Shown: positions 8,624-16,747 of the stretch, piece after piece | How positions within the stretch are numbered: the first letter of the stretch is position 1 | Layout: every line of letters starts with the position of its first letter | DNA from: Peptoniphilus lacrimalis DSM 7455 | GTDB lineage: Bacteria; Bacillota; Clostridia; Tissierellales; Peptoniphilaceae | DNA length: 64,000 bases | NCBI RefSeq assembly: GCF_000378725.1 | Contig: NZ_KB900370.1 | Location: 62,001 to 126,000 of the forward strand | Direction of reading: 5' to 3' | The notes under the pieces: model-generated | What the model was told of the DNA's origin: nothing | Databases searched by the model: none | What the model saw: only the letters and a program-made list of their open reading frames with translations | Made by a program: the position numbers and the translations under genes

Positions 8624-9451
8624 ATGAAATTTATTTCATGGAACATAGATTCATTAAATGCCGCTTTGACGAGTTCATCAAATAGGGCAATTTTAACAAG
8701 GGCTATTCTTTCTTCTATTAGAGATGAAGATCCTGATTTATTTGCTGTTCAGGAAACTAAACTGCCACCTACAGGATTGTCAAAAAAGCACAAGGAAATT
8801 TTGGAAAAGGAATTTCAAAATTATTCATATGTTTATGTTACATCCAAAGAAGAAGCAAGAAAATCTTATGCGGGAACTATGATTTTTTATAAAAAAGATT
8901 TGGAATGTAAAGCTACTTATCCTGAAATTGGAGCCCCAGGCTCAATGGATATGGAGGGAAGGATCCTTACTTTAGAGTTTAAAGATTTTTATTTCTCAAC
9001 AGTTTACACTCCAAACGCTGGAGATGGTTTAAAAAGACTTTCTGATAGGCAAGTTTGGGATAAAAAATATTTAGAATATTGTCAAGAGCTTGATAAAAAT
9101 AAACCATTAGTTTTGTGTGGAGATTTCAACGTAGCTCATAAGGAAATAGATCTTGCTAATCCTAACAACAATCATTTTTCTGCTGGTTTTACAGATGAAG
9201 AAAGGATGGGATTTACTAATCTTTTAGATGGAGGATTTGTTGATACTTTTAGGCTGATTAATGGAGATGTTGAAGGTAAATATACTTGGTGGGCTCAAAG
9301 GATAAAGACTTCTAAAATTAATAATTCTGGTTGGAGAATTGATTATTTTCTTGTAAGTCAGAGGATAAAAGATAAGGTGAAAAAATCCCATATGATGGAT
9401 TCTGGACAAAGACAGGACCATACACCGATAATTTTGGAAATTGATTTATAA
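8624..9451 (+). CDS. xth: Exodeoxyribonuclease III
   Basis: A 275-residue AP endonuclease / 3'-5' exonuclease of the EEP superfamily, acting in base excision repair. Motifs are the N-terminal MKFISWNIDSLNAAL (metal site), VQETKL with the metal-binding Glu, TVYTPNAG, CGDFNVAHKEIDL with the catalytic Asp and Asn, and the C-terminal SGWRIDYFLVS and GQRQDHTPI with the terminal Asp-His pair. The frame is open upstream to 8549, but ATG 8624 is chosen because AAAGGAG lies 10 nt upstream and family members begin at MKxISWN. It is monocistronic, followed by the repeat region 9472-9574. Confidence 0.92.
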   Translation: MKFISWNIDSLNAALTSSSNRAILTRAILSSIRDEDPDLFAVQETKLPPTGLSKKHKEILEKEFQNYSYVYVTSKEEARKSYAGTMIFYKKDLECKATYPEIGAPGSMDMEGRILTLEFKDFYFSTVYTPNAGDGLKRLSDRQVWDKKYLEYCQELDKNKPLVLCGDFNVAHKEIDLANPNNNHFSAGFTDEERMGFTNLLDGGFVDTFRLINGDVEGKYTWWAQRIKTSKINNSGWRIDYFLVSQRIKDKVKKSHMMDSGQRQDHTPIILEIDL

Positions 9452-9471
9452 AAATATGGTCTTTGCACGAA

Positions 9472-9502
9472 GGGGACTGCCCTTAGACTATTCCTTAACA
9501 AT
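9472..9502 (+). repeat. Degenerate copy of small palindromic repeat
   Basis: GGGGACTGCCCTTAGACTAT followed by TCCTTAACAATTAAA is a diverged copy of the unit at 9548-9586, spaced 76 nt apart. Sequence similarity continues past the hairpin into the AATTAAA tail, so this is duplication of a unit rather than chance. Confidence 0.6.
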
Positions 9503-9547
9503 TAAAAATAAAAATATTTGGTTTTTTTTAAATATTGACACAAAAAA

Positions 9548-9586
9548 GGGGACTGTCCTTTAGGACTGTCCCTTAATAATTAAAAA
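9548..9586 (+). repeat. Small palindromic repeat (REP-like) copy 2
   Basis: GGGACTGTCC (9549-9558) pairs with GGACTGTCCC (9563-9572) around a TTTA loop, with a single T-T mismatch, then CTTAATAATTAAA. The GC-rich stem stands out from the surrounding AT-rich DNA. It lies between the convergent exonuclease III and ABC permease genes and could also terminate transcription. Confidence 0.7.
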
Positions 9587-9588
9587 AA

Positions 9589-10428
9589 TTAATATTTAAG
9601 CTCTTTTGAATTATACACTAGATAAGTTAGTATTATAAATACTATAAATAATACTAAATTTATTCCTAAAGCTGCAATATTTATATTTGCTGAAATAAAA
9701 GAGTAGGGTTTAAAAGCTTCCAAAGGCAAAAAGCTTGCAAGTGTCAAAAGACTTCCGCCCACAACTTTTCCTATTATTGTAAATAGTATAACAAGTAATA
9801 TAAATAATGTGCTGACTGCATCGGCATGGATTGAGCTTTGTGAAAAACTTGAAAATAAAAATCCTATTGACATAAAGACAAGTCCACCAGCGAAGAGTCC
9901 GATAAATATTCTAACAATGCTTTCAATAATGTCAAAAGTTGTAAAATTGGAAATATATTCTTGGTTAATTCCAAGAGTTTTAACTGCACATAATAAACCA
10001 AATGTAGCAATTCCTATTATAGCTAAAAATATTATATAAACTATTGTATTGGCACAAAGTTTTCCAGTAACTATATCTGATTTAGAAATTGGGTTTGAGT
10101 AAATATATGAAATATTTCCGCTTCCTTGTTCTTTTGATAAAGAATTTGCACCTATTTGCATTGCAAATATATAGATAAGAATTCCTATATAATGGAAAAC
10201 TAAAGATAAATATTCAGCAATGCTTGTTATATCAAAACCTTCTTCAAATCCTAATATTGATTTTGGAGCTGAGCTTAAAGAATTTAGTAGAGATTCAACT
10301 ATACTTGTCATTTGAGGCTCTACAAGAAGAGGGAAAAATGCAATCATAAGACCTGTTAATATTATTATAACTATTGCCCATGCAATAAGTTTTGCAAAGT
10401 TATTTTTAAATTCCATTGAAAATATCAT
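9589..10428 (-). CDS. ABC-2 type transporter permease
   Basis: A 279-residue membrane protein with six hydrophobic helices in the ABC-2 order: one N-terminal helix (IAWAIVIIILTGLMIAFFP), an extracytoplasmic loop of about 45 residues, then five helices. A conserved cytoplasmic stretch GANSLSKEQGSGNISYIYSNPISKSDI matches the family E-x-x-x-G-T-x-x-x-L-x-x-P-x-S-R region that couples to the ATPase. Its ATG overlaps the stop of the ATPase gene by 4 nt (ATGA at 10425-10428), so translation is coupled. Substrate is unknown; drug, lipid or peptide export is common in this family. Confidence 0.82.
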   Translation of the reverse strand: MIFSMEFKNNFAKLIAWAIVIIILTGLMIAFFPLLVEPQMTSIVESLLNSLSSAPKSILGFEEGFDITSIAEYLSLVFHYIGILIYIFAMQIGANSLSKEQGSGNISYIYSNPISKSDIVTGKLCANTIVYIIFLAIIGIATFGLLCAVKTLGINQEYISNFTTFDIIESIVRIFIGLFAGGLVFMSIGFLFSSFSQSSIHADAVSTLFILLVILFTIIGKVVGGSLLTLASFLPLEAFKPYSFISANINIAALGINLVLFIVFIILTYLVYNSKELKY

Positions 10429-11642
10429 TCTTGATCCTCCTTCTTGTCAGAAAGGTCGATTTCTTTACCTTTTTTTATAACTATTGTGTCTTGGTTTGAG
10501 GCACTAGAAGTGTCATTCTTATCACCTAAAATAATATTTGTGTTTTGAAAATCATCATTGGCATTTTCAGATGTTGAAAAAATTTCTTCGCTTTTATTGT
10601 TTTGATTATTCTCAGCATCTATATTATTTTCTATAGGATCTTCTTTTATAAATGTATTGTCATTGTCAATATTTTCTTGAGGAATATTTGTATTTACAGA
10701 AATATCTTTACTTTCAGTGAAATCTGTTTTCTTTATATTATCTTTTTTTCTTATTTCTTTAAATTTTGCATCTTCATAATATGCACAGAGTTTATCTTCT
10801 AAATTGGCATTTTCCAAAGTATAATTTTCAAGTCTTTCATCATAAATGACTTCGGAAAGTTTAGTTAAATCACCATCATAGTAAAGAATGGTTTGTGCAT
10901 CTGAATCTTTAATAAGTCTTGCACCAGCTTGTGTAAAATATGATAAATTTCCTCTGTAATTATCAATCTTTAAAATCTTATCATAAGTGGTTTTTTCATT
11001 ATTAAATTCCACATCTTTAATTTGACCCTTATACATATAAGCTATTCTTTTTGAATATTTTTTTGCTTCAATTAAAGAATCAGTTAAAAGAAAAACAGTA
11101 GTACCTTCGCCCCTGTTAATATTTACTAAATGGCTGAATAATAAGTCCTTATCATCTGCATTAAGACTATTTGTCGGGTCGTCTAAAATAATAAGTCTAG
11201 GTCTTATAATTAAGGCATTTATTATCTGTAATAATTTTCTCTCTCTTTCATTCATTTCTCCAAATTTATATCTTGGGTCGAAATCGAAGTACTTTGCTAA
11301 TAAATCAATATCTTCCGTACTTTTTAAATTGTGGCTAGCTAGAGTTTTTTTAAAGACGCTCATAGCCCTCATATTGTCTGGTAAAAATATCTCTTTACTA
11401 ACAAAACTTACACTTTCTTTGATTTCCTTAGATTCTTTAAATGTATCCATATCATAAATAAGAGCTTGTCCACTATTTGCTTTCAAAAAGCCCATTAGAA
11501 TCTTTGTTAGAGTTTCTTTACCAGAGTCCTTTGTGCCTAGAAGAGTGTAAAATTCTCCATCAAGAACTTCTAAATTTAAGTTATCTAAAAGAGTTTCACG
11601 TCTGCTTCTTTTGGTTAAATTATCTATTAAAATGGCACTCAA
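10425..11642 (-). CDS. ABC-2 transporter ATP-binding protein with degenerate catalytic motifs and acidic C-terminal tail
   Basis: A 405-residue protein aligned with ABC ATPases but with altered key residues. The Walker A equivalent is GTKDSGKET, with Glu where the Mg-binding Ser/Thr follows Lys. The signature region reads GEMNERERKLL instead of LSGGQxQR. Walker B is LIILDDPT, with Asp in place of the catalytic Glu. The switch position is LLTDSLIEA, with Asp for His. Residues about 270-405 form an Asp/Asn/Glu-rich tail of low complexity. The frame opens at GTG 11651, but GAGGTG covers that codon and sits 6 nt before TTG 11642, which is therefore the better start. It is coupled to the permease by a 4-nt overlap. 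ATP turnover may be weak or absent. Confidence 0.8.
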   Translation of the reverse strand: MSAILIDNLTKRSRRETLLDNLNLEVLDGEFYTLLGTKDSGKETLTKILMGFLKANSGQALIYDMDTFKESKEIKESVSFVSKEIFLPDNMRAMSVFKKTLASHNLKSTEDIDLLAKYFDFDPRYKFGEMNERERKLLQIINALIIRPRLIILDDPTNSLNADDKDLLFSHLVNINRGEGTTVFLLTDSLIEAKKYSKRIAYMYKGQIKDVEFNNEKTTYDKILKIDNYRGNLSYFTQAGARLIKDSDAQTILYYDGDLTKLSEVIYDERLENYTLENANLEDKLCAYYEDAKFKEIRKKDNIKKTDFTESKDISVNTNIPQENIDNDNTFIKEDPIENNIDAENNQNNKSEEIFSTSENANDDFQNTNIILGDKNDTSSASNQDTIVIKKGKEIDLSDKKEDQE

Positions 11643-11885
11643 ATTGTTCACCTCTTTTGTATTTATTAGTTTAATTATACATTATAATGTTTTCAATTTA
11701 AAGACAATTAATAATTTATATTGTAAAATAGAGGTATTATAAGTTTTTTATTATAAATATATTTAGCTTTATTTAATGTATGAATATAATAAGATAAATA
11801 AAAAATGAAAAGCTCAATAAATATAATTAAAATTTTAGAGTTTTTATAAATAAAATTAAAAGATTTATAGTAACTTTATTTATGA

Positions 11886-11891
11886 TATAAT
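11886..11891 (+). promoter_or_regulatory. Extended -10 promoter element of ychF
   Basis: TGA followed directly by TATAAT (11886-11891), 23 nt before the ychF start. TTTATA at 11864-11869 is a weak -35 with a 16-nt spacer. The rest of 11655-11885 is AT-rich without other structure. Confidence 0.55.
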
Positions 11892-11914
11892 TATTTTGGT
11901 CAAGGAGTGATTAT

Positions 11915-13009
11915 ATGAAACTTGGTATAGTTGGGCTTCCCAATGTAGGAAAGTCAACTTTATTTAATGCCTTAACACAGGCTGGGGCTGAGGCTGCAAA
12001 TTATCCTTTTGCAACTATTGAGCCTAATATTGGAGTTGTAAATGTTCCTGATGAAAGATTAAAAGTTTTATCAGATATTTCAAAATCAGGAAGAATAGTT
12101 TATACAAATATAGAATTTTATGATATAGCTGGACTTGTTAAGGGTGCCAGCAAGGGAGAAGGTCTTGGTAACCAATTTTTGTCAAATATAAGAGAAGTTG
12201 ATGCAATTGTTCATGTTGTCAGATGTTTTGAAAATGAAAATGTCATCCATGTTGATGGGAAAGTAGACCCTGTTCGTGATATTGAAAATATAAATTTGGA
12301 ATTAGTTTTTTCAGACTTGGAACAAATTGATAAAAGGTTAGCAAGACTGGAAAAACAAGCTAAGGCTGATAAAAGTTTAAAACCTGAACTTGAACTTCTA
12401 TTAAAAGTTAAAAAAGTTCTTGAAGAAGGTAAGCCTGCGAGATCTTTAGAATTATCTGATGAAGAAGAAAAAATTATTAAAAATTTTGCTCTTCTGACAT
12501 TAAAACCTGTAATTTATGTTGCTAATGTTTCAGAAGAAGATGCCCATAATAATGGTCAAGATAATGAAATGGTTAAAAAAGTAAAAGAAATGGCCGAAAA
12601 ATCAAATGATGAAACTGTTGTTATATCTTGTGAAATTGAATCAGAAATTTCTGAACTATCTGAAGATGAAAAGCAGTTATTTTTGAAAGACTTGGGTCTT
12701 GATGAATCAGGACTTGATAAATTAATAAAATCATCTTATAAACTTTTGGGACTTATTTCATTTTTGACTACAGGAGAAATGGAATCTCGTGCTTGGACAA
12801 TTAAAAAAGGAACTAAAGCACCAGGAGCAGCTGGTAAAATTCATACAGATATGGAAAGAGGCTTTATAAAGGCTGATATTATTTCTTATGAAGACTTAGT
12901 AAGTCAAGGTTCTATGGCTGCTGCAAGGGAAAAAGGTCTTATAAGAAGTGAGGGTAAAGATTATATTATGCAAGATGGGGATGTTTGCGTATTTAAGTTT
13001 AATGTTTAA
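11915..13009 (+). CDS. ychF: Ribosome-binding ATPase YchF (Obg-like P-loop protein)
   Basis: A 364-residue TRAFAC-class protein that binds ATP rather than GTP and associates with ribosomes and the proteasome/peroxide response in known homologues. The P-loop GLPNVGKSTLFNAL is at residues 6-19, the switch region is NYPFATIEPN, and the G3 motif is DIAGLVKGASKGEGLGN. The usual NKxD of GTPases is replaced by the family-specific VANVSEED. The C-terminal TGS-like domain carries TTGEMESRAWTIKKGTKAP and AAGKIHTDMERGFIKADI. Length is normal for the family. The ribosome-binding site is GGAGTGAT, 3 nt before ATG. Confidence 0.95.
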   Translation: MKLGIVGLPNVGKSTLFNALTQAGAEAANYPFATIEPNIGVVNVPDERLKVLSDISKSGRIVYTNIEFYDIAGLVKGASKGEGLGNQFLSNIREVDAIVHVVRCFENENVIHVDGKVDPVRDIENINLELVFSDLEQIDKRLARLEKQAKADKSLKPELELLLKVKKVLEEGKPARSLELSDEEEKIIKNFALLTLKPVIYVANVSEEDAHNNGQDNEMVKKVKEMAEKSNDETVVISCEIESEISELSEDEKQLFLKDLGLDESGLDKLIKSSYKLLGLISFLTTGEMESRAWTIKKGTKAPGAAGKIHTDMERGFIKADIISYEDLVSQGSMAAAREKGLIRSEGKDYIMQDGDVCVFKFNV

Positions 13010-13029
13010 TTAAATAAAGGAGAAAAAAG

Positions 13030-13848
13030 ATGTTCAAATTAGTTTCTATGGATTTAGATGAAACTTTGTTAACTACGGATAAAAAAATGCCTAAAGATTT
13101 TAAGGATTTTGTAAGTGGTTGCAGGGATAGGGGCATTATTCCTATTGTGGCAACTGGTAGAGAATATACGACAGCAAAAAGATTTGTTGGTGATGTAGAC
13201 ATAGATTTAATCTGCAATAATGGGAACTTAATTAGAAATTCAATGGATTCTAAAACTTTGTATGTAAATCCCATTTCTCATGAAGATTTAAAGGAAGTTT
13301 ATAATTTAGATAAGGATAAGTCTTGCAATCTCCTTTTACATGTTAGTGGCAATAAGGATGTTGATGTAATTTATCAAGATGATGGTAAAAGGTTTATTGA
13401 TGATGAATATATAAGTAGGTTTAGCAAAAGAACCGCTACATTCAAATCAATTGATGATGTATCTTTAGATGTTTTATCTATAGTTTTTACAGGAAAAAAT
13501 GAAGATTTATTTAAATTGAGAGATGTTTTTAACAGCAATATATCTGATAAATTTAATATTCATCTTATGGCTATGCAAACAAGAGCCGAATATATGCTTG
13601 AAGTTTTGCAAAAAAATGGAGATAAGTTTGAGGGGCTTAAGTTTTATTGCAAAAGTAAAAATATTGATTTAAAAGATGTTGTAGCAATTGGAGATGATTC
13701 TAACGACAAAAATATCATTAAAAATTGCGGTTTAGGAATTGCGATGATAAATGCAATATCAGATGTAAAAGATGTAGCTAAACTTATTTCCAAAAAAGAC
13801 AACAATAATAACGGAGCTATAGAAATTTTAAAAGAAGTATTGTGGTGA
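13030..13848 (+). CDS. HAD-superfamily Cof-type sugar-phosphate/flavin phosphatase
   Basis: A 272-residue cytosolic HAD hydrolase, subclass IIB. Motif I is SMDLDETLLTTD near residues 7-18 with both catalytic Asp residues. Motif II is VATGREYTTAK. The type IIB cap lies in the middle, and motif IV is VVAIGDDSNDKNIIKNCGLGIAM with the metal-binding Asp pair. Members dephosphorylate sugar phosphates, nucleotides or flavin cofactors, and specificity cannot be assigned. It follows ychF by 20 nt with its own AGGAG and is followed 4 nt later by rbgA, so it is probably co-transcribed. Confidence 0.9.
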   Translation: MFKLVSMDLDETLLTTDKKMPKDFKDFVSGCRDRGIIPIVATGREYTTAKRFVGDVDIDLICNNGNLIRNSMDSKTLYVNPISHEDLKEVYNLDKDKSCNLLLHVSGNKDVDVIYQDDGKRFIDDEYISRFSKRTATFKSIDDVSLDVLSIVFTGKNEDLFKLRDVFNSNISDKFNIHLMAMQTRAEYMLEVLQKNGDKFEGLKFYCKSKNIDLKDVVAIGDDSNDKNIIKNCGLGIAMINAISDVKDVAKLISKKDNNNNGAIEILKEVLW

Positions 13849-13852
13849 TTAT

Positions 13853-14686
13853 ATGAATATTAATTGGTATCCAGGCCATATGAAAAAAACAATAGAGGAT
13901 ATTGAAAGGAAAAAACTCATAACAGATTTTTGCATAGAAATTATTGATGCAAGAATTCCTTTTTCTTCCTCTAATCCTCTATTAAATGAAGTAATAAAAG
14001 GTAAAAAGAAACTTATTATTTTTAATAAATCAGACCTTTGCGATGAAAATATGACCAGTAAGTGGATTTCTCACTATAAAAGTAGGGATATAAACGTTCT
14101 TAAATATAATGCCACAAAGCCAAATGTTAACGCAGTTATAAAAGCTTCTATGGAACTTATGGCAGAAGAAATAAAAAAATTTAAGGACAAGGGAATAAAT
14201 CACGGAGCTTTAAAGGCGATGGTTGTAGGAATCCCAAATTCAGGCAAGTCAACTTTTATTAACGGCATAAGTGGGAGAAAATCTGCCAAAACAGGAAATA
14301 CACCAGGCATAACAAAAACAAATCAATGGATTAGACTAAATAAAAATCTTCATTTTTTAGATACACCTGGAGTTTTATGGCATAAATTTCCGGAAAATGT
14401 TGGAATTAATTTAGCTTTTACAGGAGCCATTAAAGATGAAATTATGGACAGAGAAACTTTAGGCTTGAAATTAATTGAAAGATTAAATAGTATTGATAAA
14501 AATATTTTAAAGTCAAGATATGGTGTTGATACAGAAAAAAAGCCTATTGAAATAATGGAGGACATTGGCAAAAAAAGAGGAGCTTTACTAAGAGGCGCCT
14601 TGATAAATTATGAAAAAGTTTCAAGTATACTTCTTGATGAATTTAGAAAAGGCATTTTAGGAAGAATAACTTTGGAGGATATATGA
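13853..14686 (+). CDS. rbgA: Ribosome biogenesis GTPase RbgA (YlqF)
   Basis: A 277-residue circularly permuted GTPase needed for late 50S subunit assembly in Firmicutes. The motif order is permuted: G4 (FNKSDLCD) comes first near residue 58, then G1 (VGIPNSGKSTFINGI) near 125, then G3 (LDTPGVLW). The N-terminal NWYPGHMKKT is a family hallmark. Its start follows the HAD gene by 4 nt with GGTGAT 3 nt before ATG, and it overlaps rnhB by 4 nt. The rbgA-rnhB-yraN order is the same as in other Firmicutes. Confidence 0.95.
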   Translation: MNINWYPGHMKKTIEDIERKKLITDFCIEIIDARIPFSSSNPLLNEVIKGKKKLIIFNKSDLCDENMTSKWISHYKSRDINVLKYNATKPNVNAVIKASMELMAEEIKKFKDKGINHGALKAMVVGIPNSGKSTFINGISGRKSAKTGNTPGITKTNQWIRLNKNLHFLDTPGVLWHKFPENVGINLAFTGAIKDEIMDRETLGLKLIERLNSIDKNILKSRYGVDTEKKPIEIMEDIGKKRGALLRGALINYEKVSSILLDEFRKGILGRITLEDI

Positions 14687-15300
14687 CTTTCACAGCCTAT
14701 GAAAAAGACTATAGAAAAAAGGGAAGTAAATTAATTGCAGGAATTGATGAAGTAGGAAGAGGCAGCCTTTTTGGAGATGTTTTATCCTGTGCTATTATTA
14801 TGAAAGAAGATTCCAATATTGAAGGTGTAAATGATTCAAAAAAATTAACTGCAAAAAAAAGAAAGGAACTTTATAATAAAATTCTTGAAGATTCCATTGC
14901 CGTAGGTATCGGAAGAGCAGATGCTAAAACCATAGACAAGTTAAATATAAAAATGGCAACACATCTATCTATGGTTAGAGCCATAGAAAATCTGAGAGAT
15001 TCTCAAGGAAATCTTGTGGTACCTGATTTAGTCCTTATAGATGCGGAAAATATTGAAACAACAATATTTCAACATTCCATAATTAAAGGAGATGAGAATT
15101 GTTACTCAATAGCTTGCGCATCAATAATTGCAAAAGTCTACAGAGATTCACTTTGCGATAAATGGGCAACAATCTATCCAGGCTATGGTATAGAAAAACA
15201 CAAGGGCTATGGGACAAAATTTCACAGAGAAGCCTTAAAAGCTTATGGACCAAGCCCCATGCACAGGAAAAGTTTTATGAATAATTTAAAAAAATGGTAA
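14683..15300 (+). CDS. rnhB: Ribonuclease HII
   Basis: A 205-residue enzyme that removes RNA from RNA-DNA hybrids and single ribonucleotides from DNA. The conserved N-terminal AGIDEVGRGSLFGDV holds the first two acidic metal ligands; VLIDAEN supplies the next Asp, and SIIAKVYRDSLCD the last. The KKLTAKKRKEL loop and the G-Y-G substrate-recognition region near IEKHKGYGTKFH are present. It overlaps rbgA by 4 nt (ATGA) and yraN by 7 nt. Confidence 0.95.
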   Translation: MTFTAYEKDYRKKGSKLIAGIDEVGRGSLFGDVLSCAIIMKEDSNIEGVNDSKKLTAKKRKELYNKILEDSIAVGIGRADAKTIDKLNIKMATHLSMVRAIENLRDSQGNLVVPDLVLIDAENIETTIFQHSIIKGDENCYSIACASIIAKVYRDSLCDKWATIYPGYGIEKHKGYGTKFHREALKAYGPSPMHRKSFMNNLKKW

Positions 15301-15653
15301 TGAATAATAAAGAATTAGGAAACTTTGGCGAAAGCTTAGCCACAGACTTTTTACAAAAAAAGAATTATATAATATTAGACAGAAACTATAGAGCCTTGGG
15401 GACAGAAATTGATATCATTGCAAAAGATGGAGAAGAACTTGTCTTTGTAGAAGTAAAAACAAGAAGAAACCATAAATTTGGAGAAGCCTATGAGGCAGTA
15501 ACTGAATTTAAAATGAGAAATATAATTCAAACAGCTAATGTTTACATATACAAACATGAGCTTTATAATACACAAGTTCGCTTTGATGTGATTGAAGTAT
15601 ATATAAACGAGAAAAGGATAAACCATATAGAAAATGCCTTTATATTAAGCTAA
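15294..15653 (+). CDS. YraN family (UPF0102) endonuclease-like protein
   Basis: A 119-residue protein of the YraN family, which has a PD-(D/E)XK endonuclease-like fold and no settled role. The core is visible: GNFGESLATDFLQKKNY, TEIDIIAKDGEELVFVEVKTRR with Asp and E-x-K, then FGEAYEAVTEFKMRNI. It overlaps the end of rnhB. A second in-frame ATG lies at 15300, and no clear Shine-Dalgarno distinguishes the two. It is the last gene of the ychF-yraN run and is followed by a terminator. Confidence 0.9.
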   Translation: MVMNNKELGNFGESLATDFLQKKNYIILDRNYRALGTEIDIIAKDGEELVFVEVKTRRNHKFGEAYEAVTEFKMRNIIQTANVYIYKHELYNTQVRFDVIEVYINEKRINHIENAFILS

Positions 15654-15757
15654 AAATAAAAACTTCATTCTAAAATTTATAAAATAAAATTTTTATTTTT
15701 AAATAATAAAAAATTTCAGAAATAATTTTATACTATTGAAGAAATTATAAAAAGATT

Positions 15758-15797
15758 AAAATATCTCTTGGAAAATTACAGTCCCAGAGATATTTTT
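15758..15797. terminator. Bidirectional terminator between yraN and the GntR regulator
   Basis: AAATATCTCT plus GG (15759-15771) pairs with CC plus AGAGATATTT (15783-15795) around AAAATTACAGT, with one internal mismatch. T runs follow on the plus strand, and A-rich DNA on the other side gives Ts for the minus-strand gene, whose stop lies at the right edge. Confidence 0.75.
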
Positions 15798-16486
15798 TAA
15801 TCATTATTAGAATCAGAAGAGAGATTATTTAATTTACAAGGAAGCGACATAATTATAAGGGAGTTTACATTTGCCATATGGTCTTTCATTTGCTTTTCTG
15901 CTAAGGCTATATTACCATTTTTAATCATAGAAATCAGATTCTCATGTTCAACAATAGCATAATCTTTTCTATTTTCAAATCCGCAAATATAATTGTATCT
16001 ATAAAAAAGGTCATAAAACCTTTTCAACTCTTCAACCAAAAAATTGTTCCCACTAATTTTTGCCATTGAAAGGTGAAACTGTCTGTCTAAATTTAAAAAC
16101 TTTAAAGGTTGGTAACTTTTTTTGTATAAAGATTTTTTTTGTAATTCACAGTTTTCTTCAAGAGCTAAAATATTTTCTTCATTACAATTTAAAGTAGCAA
16201 GTTTTACTGATAATAACTCCAAATTTTCTCTAATTTGAAAAATTTTAATATAATCATTTAGGCTCATAGGAGTTACTATATTTCTATTATTAAACTCTAT
16301 AAAGCCTTCATTTTTCAATTCTTGGATTGCAGCACGGATAGGGGTGCGACTAAGCTTAAATTCTTCTGAAATCTCTACCTCTTTTAATATATCTCCTGGT
16401 TTATATTCAATAGTCATAATTTTATCTTTTAGGCTTAAATAAACTTGATATGATATATTTTTTGTATAATCACTTTGCCTGCTCAT
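15797..16486 (-). CDS. GntR-family transcriptional regulator with FCD ligand domain
   Basis: A 229-residue regulator. The winged-helix domain (about residues 10-75) contains PGDILKEVEISEEFKLSRTP and IRAAIQELKNEGFIE, the GntR recognition region. The C-terminal all-helical FCD domain has the metal/ligand-binding pattern D-x-x-x-H in LDRQFHLSMAKISGN, then EHENLISMI and AEKQMKDHM. FCD regulators usually respond to organic acids or amino-acid derivatives. The frame is open to 16501, but GGGGTG lies 7 nt before ATG 16486, which fixes the start. It is divergent from the aminotransferase/TRAP/cupin operon and most likely controls it. Confidence 0.9.
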   Translation of the reverse strand: MSRQSDYTKNISYQVYLSLKDKIMTIEYKPGDILKEVEISEEFKLSRTPIRAAIQELKNEGFIEFNNRNIVTPMSLNDYIKIFQIRENLELLSVKLATLNCNEENILALEENCELQKKSLYKKSYQPLKFLNLDRQFHLSMAKISGNNFLVEELKRFYDLFYRYNYICGFENRKDYAIVEHENLISMIKNGNIALAEKQMKDHMANVNSLIIMSLPCKLNNLSSDSNND

Positions 16487-16628
16487 AAATAAACACCCCA
16501 ATTATTAAAATTATTTTATTTTCTTTAATTATATAATCTAAGTGTTGAAATTACAAGAATCTAAATTATTAAGTTGTGTAGTTTTAAAATATAAAAATTA
16601 TAATATATATTTTATAGAAGCCGAATTA

Positions 16629-16638
16629 ATGTATACAT
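16629..16638. promoter_or_regulatory. ATGTATACAT palindrome, candidate regulator site 1
   Basis: A perfect 10-bp palindrome 21 bp upstream of the -35 box. Its core GTATACAT recurs at 16721-16728, downstream of the promoter. The pair flanks the promoter and could serve a looping or dual-site repressor. Confidence 0.45.
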
Positions 16639-16658
16639 ATAAATATATAGGAAAACAG

Positions 16659-16687
16659 TTGACAAACAATAAAAAAAGCCTTATTAT
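16659..16687 (+). promoter_or_regulatory. Promoter of the aminotransferase/TRAP operon
   Basis: TTGACA (16659-16664), 17-nt spacer and TATTAT (16682-16687). The region around the -10 is itself an inverted repeat (16680-16696). Confidence 0.75.
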
Positions 16688-16696
16688 GCTAATAAG
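16680..16696. promoter_or_regulatory. Inverted repeat over the -10 box, candidate GntR/FCD operator
   Basis: CTTATTA (16680-16686), TGC, TAATAAG (16690-16696): exact 7-bp arms with a 3-bp centre. The short centre fits operators of GntR/FCD dimers, and the position over the -10 fits repression. Assignment to the divergent GntR gene is inferred. Confidence 0.55.
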
Positions 16697-16720
16697 CACA
16701 AAATATATAAACTAAAAAAA

Positions 16721-16728
16721 GTATACAT
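16721..16728. promoter_or_regulatory. GTATACAT, candidate regulator site 2
   Basis: Second copy of the 8-bp core found at 16631-16638, about 20 nt before the aminotransferase start. Confidence 0.35.
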
Positions 16729-16747
16729 AAAATAACAGGGGGATATA

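Noticed and set aside
9809-10039. Plus-strand open frame opposite the ABC-2 permease
   Set aside because: No ribosome-binding site and no recognisable domain. It is the antisense shadow of a clear membrane-protein gene.
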